Shown in pieces: positions 62,471 to 64,000 of a DNA stretch of 64,000 bases (within the stretch, counting starts at the first letter, position 1; each line of letters starts with the position of its first letter). Location: contig JADZCR010000001.1 of NCBI GenBank assembly GCA_020851465.1, positions 310,001-374,000 of the forward strand. The letters are read 5' to 3'. A program made the translations under genes and the position numbers. The DNA comes from Phycisphaeraceae bacterium. Lineage in GTDB: Bacteria > Planctomycetota > Phycisphaerae > Phycisphaerales > Phycisphaeraceae. The notes beneath the pieces are model-generated. The model saw only the letters and a list, made by a program, of their open reading frames with translations. It was not told where the DNA came from and did no database searches.

Positions 62471-64000
62471 TCATTGTCCTATGGTTTTGGGCGACAAAGC
62501 GCTTCGCTGGTTGTCGATCTGTTGCCGCAGCGCGATGACGCGCGGACTTTTTGGCTGATAGACGCCGTGATCCATATCAAAGAGTCGCGCATAACCTGTG
62601 GTGCCGGAGTAAGGCGATACGAGTGAGTGACCACCTTCAAGAATATGCAGGCCGGGTGTGCCGTATTCGTCCTGTGTCGTCCAGGTGATGCCCTCATCAC
62701 GGTACAGGCTTTCCAACTCGCCGGGGGTCATGCCGAGGAGAAACCCAGCTCGTTGATAGTCATCGAGTGCTTTGGCGGAGGGGATGCGCACACTGTCGCC
62801 GCCAAGAATCCAGGGAAGCTGCACCCCCACGGAAGGTGCGGCGTCATTTCCATAGAAGATGCGGCCGGAGGTCGCCCAGATCGGCGCTACGCCGCCGGAC
62901 TGGCGGCCCGCCCACGGGTTATAAAGCAGGCGTACGTAGCGGAGTTGCGCAGCTTTACCCGTCGGCGGGGACAGCCCGGTCAGCACGAGTCTCGAAGCGG
63001 GCTCCCCTTCCACTTGCACCGTCACCGCCGTAGTTTCTCGGGTGATCATCACGGGTACGACGTACACGCGCTGCGGCAATAACTCGATGTGGCGTGTGTC
63101 GGCGTGGGCTCCCGCCTTAAGTAAAGCACCTGCTGCCATGGCTCCGAGTCCGGCAAGCGCAAGCTCCGGACTGCGCTGATCCGCGCCGATCATTGTTGCC
63201 CCCGCTCCGCCGACAAGCAGACCGGTTCCCACTACAGCCTTGCCCCGGCGCATGTCTTCGAGGTTGTTCCACCGATGGTCGGTGGCCATTTCATTGAGAT
63301 CAGCCGCGAGCGGGTATGTGGCGCGTGACAATTCTGTACTCACCCACAACCGTGCCGAGCTGCTTGGGGTAATTGGCTCGAAGGTGGAAATCGAGTTATC
63401 CAGACCCGATGCAACTTTCTGCGGCCCCCTGCCGTAATCGACAACAAGGATCGTGTTGTATTGCTCCGACCGGATGACATCGATGACTTGACGCAGGTCT
63501 GGTCGAATAGCGATTGCACTGCGGAAATTTTCTTCAGCCTCCTGGATACGGTCCGGATCGCCCGTTTCTTTACCAATCTCATGGGCAGCGATTCCTGTCA
63601 TGAGAAAACCAAGCGCGAAATTAGTACGAACCTCTTCCGGGTGGTTAAACGCCACCTCGCCATCGGGAGTTTTCTGGATCACTTCAACATTGCTTATCCG
63701 GCGGTTATCCGGTGTTTTGATGACTGCCTTAAGCGGAAACAGAGAGTTCAACTCAGCCGCACGGGCGTTATCCCAGCTCCCCTGCATGGCGTAGTGCAGA
63801 CCGATGTAGTGGAACGCCAGCGCCTGCTCGAAAGGTTCACCTTTCCAGACCTTGAGGTCCTCGTTTATTACGACAGATGCCAGGCCGGCATCTTTATTGA
63901 TACCCGCCCGACGGAGGATCTGATAGAGATCGTCCCAGGCGCTGCCTATTTGCGGTGCATAGCCGTCGGCAAGCGTCAGGAGTCCCAGCCGCATGCGGTC
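62471..64000 (-). CDS. COG3014-like exported protein (N-terminus beyond window edge)
   Basis: At least 509 codons; the frame is still open at the right edge and an in-frame ATG at 63994 is unlikely to be the true start. YQILRRAGINKDAGLASVVI and WKGEPFEQALAFHYIGLHYA with GSWDNARAAELN match the helical N-terminal part of COG3014 proteins. The middle has a Gly/Ala-rich hydrophobic stretch (AVVGTGLLVGGAGATMIGAD, about 255-300) that could be membrane-associated. C-terminal half is beta-rich without known motif. COG3014 proteins neighbour YcfL and LpoB in Vibrio and Shewanella, which supports the identification. Confidence 0.65.
   Translation of the reverse strand, partial: DRMRLGLLTLADGYAPQIGSAWDDLYQILRRAGINKDAGLASVVINEDLKVWKGEPFEQALAFHYIGLHYAMQGSWDNARAAELNSLFPLKAVIKTPDNRRISNVEVIQKTPDGEVAFNHPEEVRTNFALGFLMTGIAAHEIGKETGDPDRIQEAEENFRSAIAIRPDLRQVIDVIRSEQYNTILVVDYGRGPQKVASGLDNSISTFEPITPSSSARLWVSTELSRATYPLAADLNEMATDHRWNNLEDMRRGKAVVGTGLLVGGAGATMIGADQRSPELALAGLGAMAAGALLKAGAHADTRHIELLPQRVYVVPVMITRETTAVTVQVEGEPASRLVLTGLSPPTGKAAQLRYVRLLYNPWAGRQSGGVAPIWATSGRIFYGNDAAPSVGVQLPWILGGDSVRIPSAKALDDYQRAGFLLGMTPGELESLYRDEGITWTTQDEYGTPGLHILEGGHSLVSPYSGTTGYARLFDMDHGVYQPKSPRVIALRQQIDNQRSALSPKTIGQ

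Overview
The window looks like a chromosomal segment of a Planctomycetota bacterium, probably of the class Phycisphaerae. The reasons are a DUF1800/DUF1501 pair, a MoxR/DUF58/VWA/DUF4175-type megaoperon, a planctomycete-style GlmU-like protein, a dnaA that does not sit beside dnaN, and Thr-Gln-Pro-rich linkers in exported proteins. The DNA is GC-rich throughout. I see no tRNA, rRNA, CRISPR array, insertion sequence or prophage. Lineage is inferred from gene content only.

Layout. (1) 1-8749, mostly minus strand: a cut-off VAO/4-cresol-dehydrogenase-type flavoprotein next to a fused amidohydrolase/class-III aminotransferase; then on the plus strand an SDR reductase (FolM/PTR1-like); then minus-strand CbiX-like chelatase, dienelactone hydrolase, dihydrolipoamide dehydrogenase and a GlmU-like sugar nucleotidyltransferase. 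(2) 8750-13352: dnaA with a recognisable promoter, a DUF2585 membrane protein, a beta-carbonic anhydrase, and convergent mutM. (3) 13723-27357: one long plus-strand operon with MoxR ATPase, DUF58 protein, two large membrane VWA-type proteins, a 1167-aa DUF4175-like coiled-coil protein, and three secreted or anchored proteins including an alpha-alpha toroid repeat protein. This looks like an envelope quality-control or assembly machine. (4) 27410-36277: methyltransferase, polyphosphate kinase, a QueC-like PP-loop protein lacking the motif Asp, a class I glutamine amidotransferase, an aldo/keto reductase, and the DUF1800/DUF1501 secretion-associated pair. (5) 36360-42145: a surface glycan/LPS cluster with three glycosyltransferases, an FkbM and another methyltransferase, and a WaaP/Kdo-kinase-like protein. 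(6) 42324-44129: lepA.

(7) 44614-60223: a co-directional type IV pilus / type II secretion-like locus. It holds a major pilin with a structured leader and its own terminator, two more pilin-like proteins, a small unknown anchored protein, PilM, PilN, PilO, a PilP-like protein, a secretin with an unusual C-terminus and a TPR lipoprotein. Then come a histidine kinase, a receiver-only regulator, an HD-GYP c-di-GMP phosphodiesterase and a STAS protein, followed by the PilB-type ATPase (with an MshEN-like N-domain) and PilC. No pilT or prepilin peptidase is in the window. The signalling genes between secretin and motor suggest a built-in phosphorelay/c-di-GMP control circuit. (8) 60287-64000: a UGT-type glycosyltransferase, a glycine-zipper lipoprotein, and a minus-strand pair resembling COG3014 plus YcfL (DUF1425).

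The most interesting places are the pilus/secretion locus with embedded signalling, the pilin leader RNA, the QueC-like protein with an altered PP-loop, and the amidohydrolase-aminotransferase fusion beside a flavin oxidase. Functional statements rest on motifs read by eye; no searches were run.
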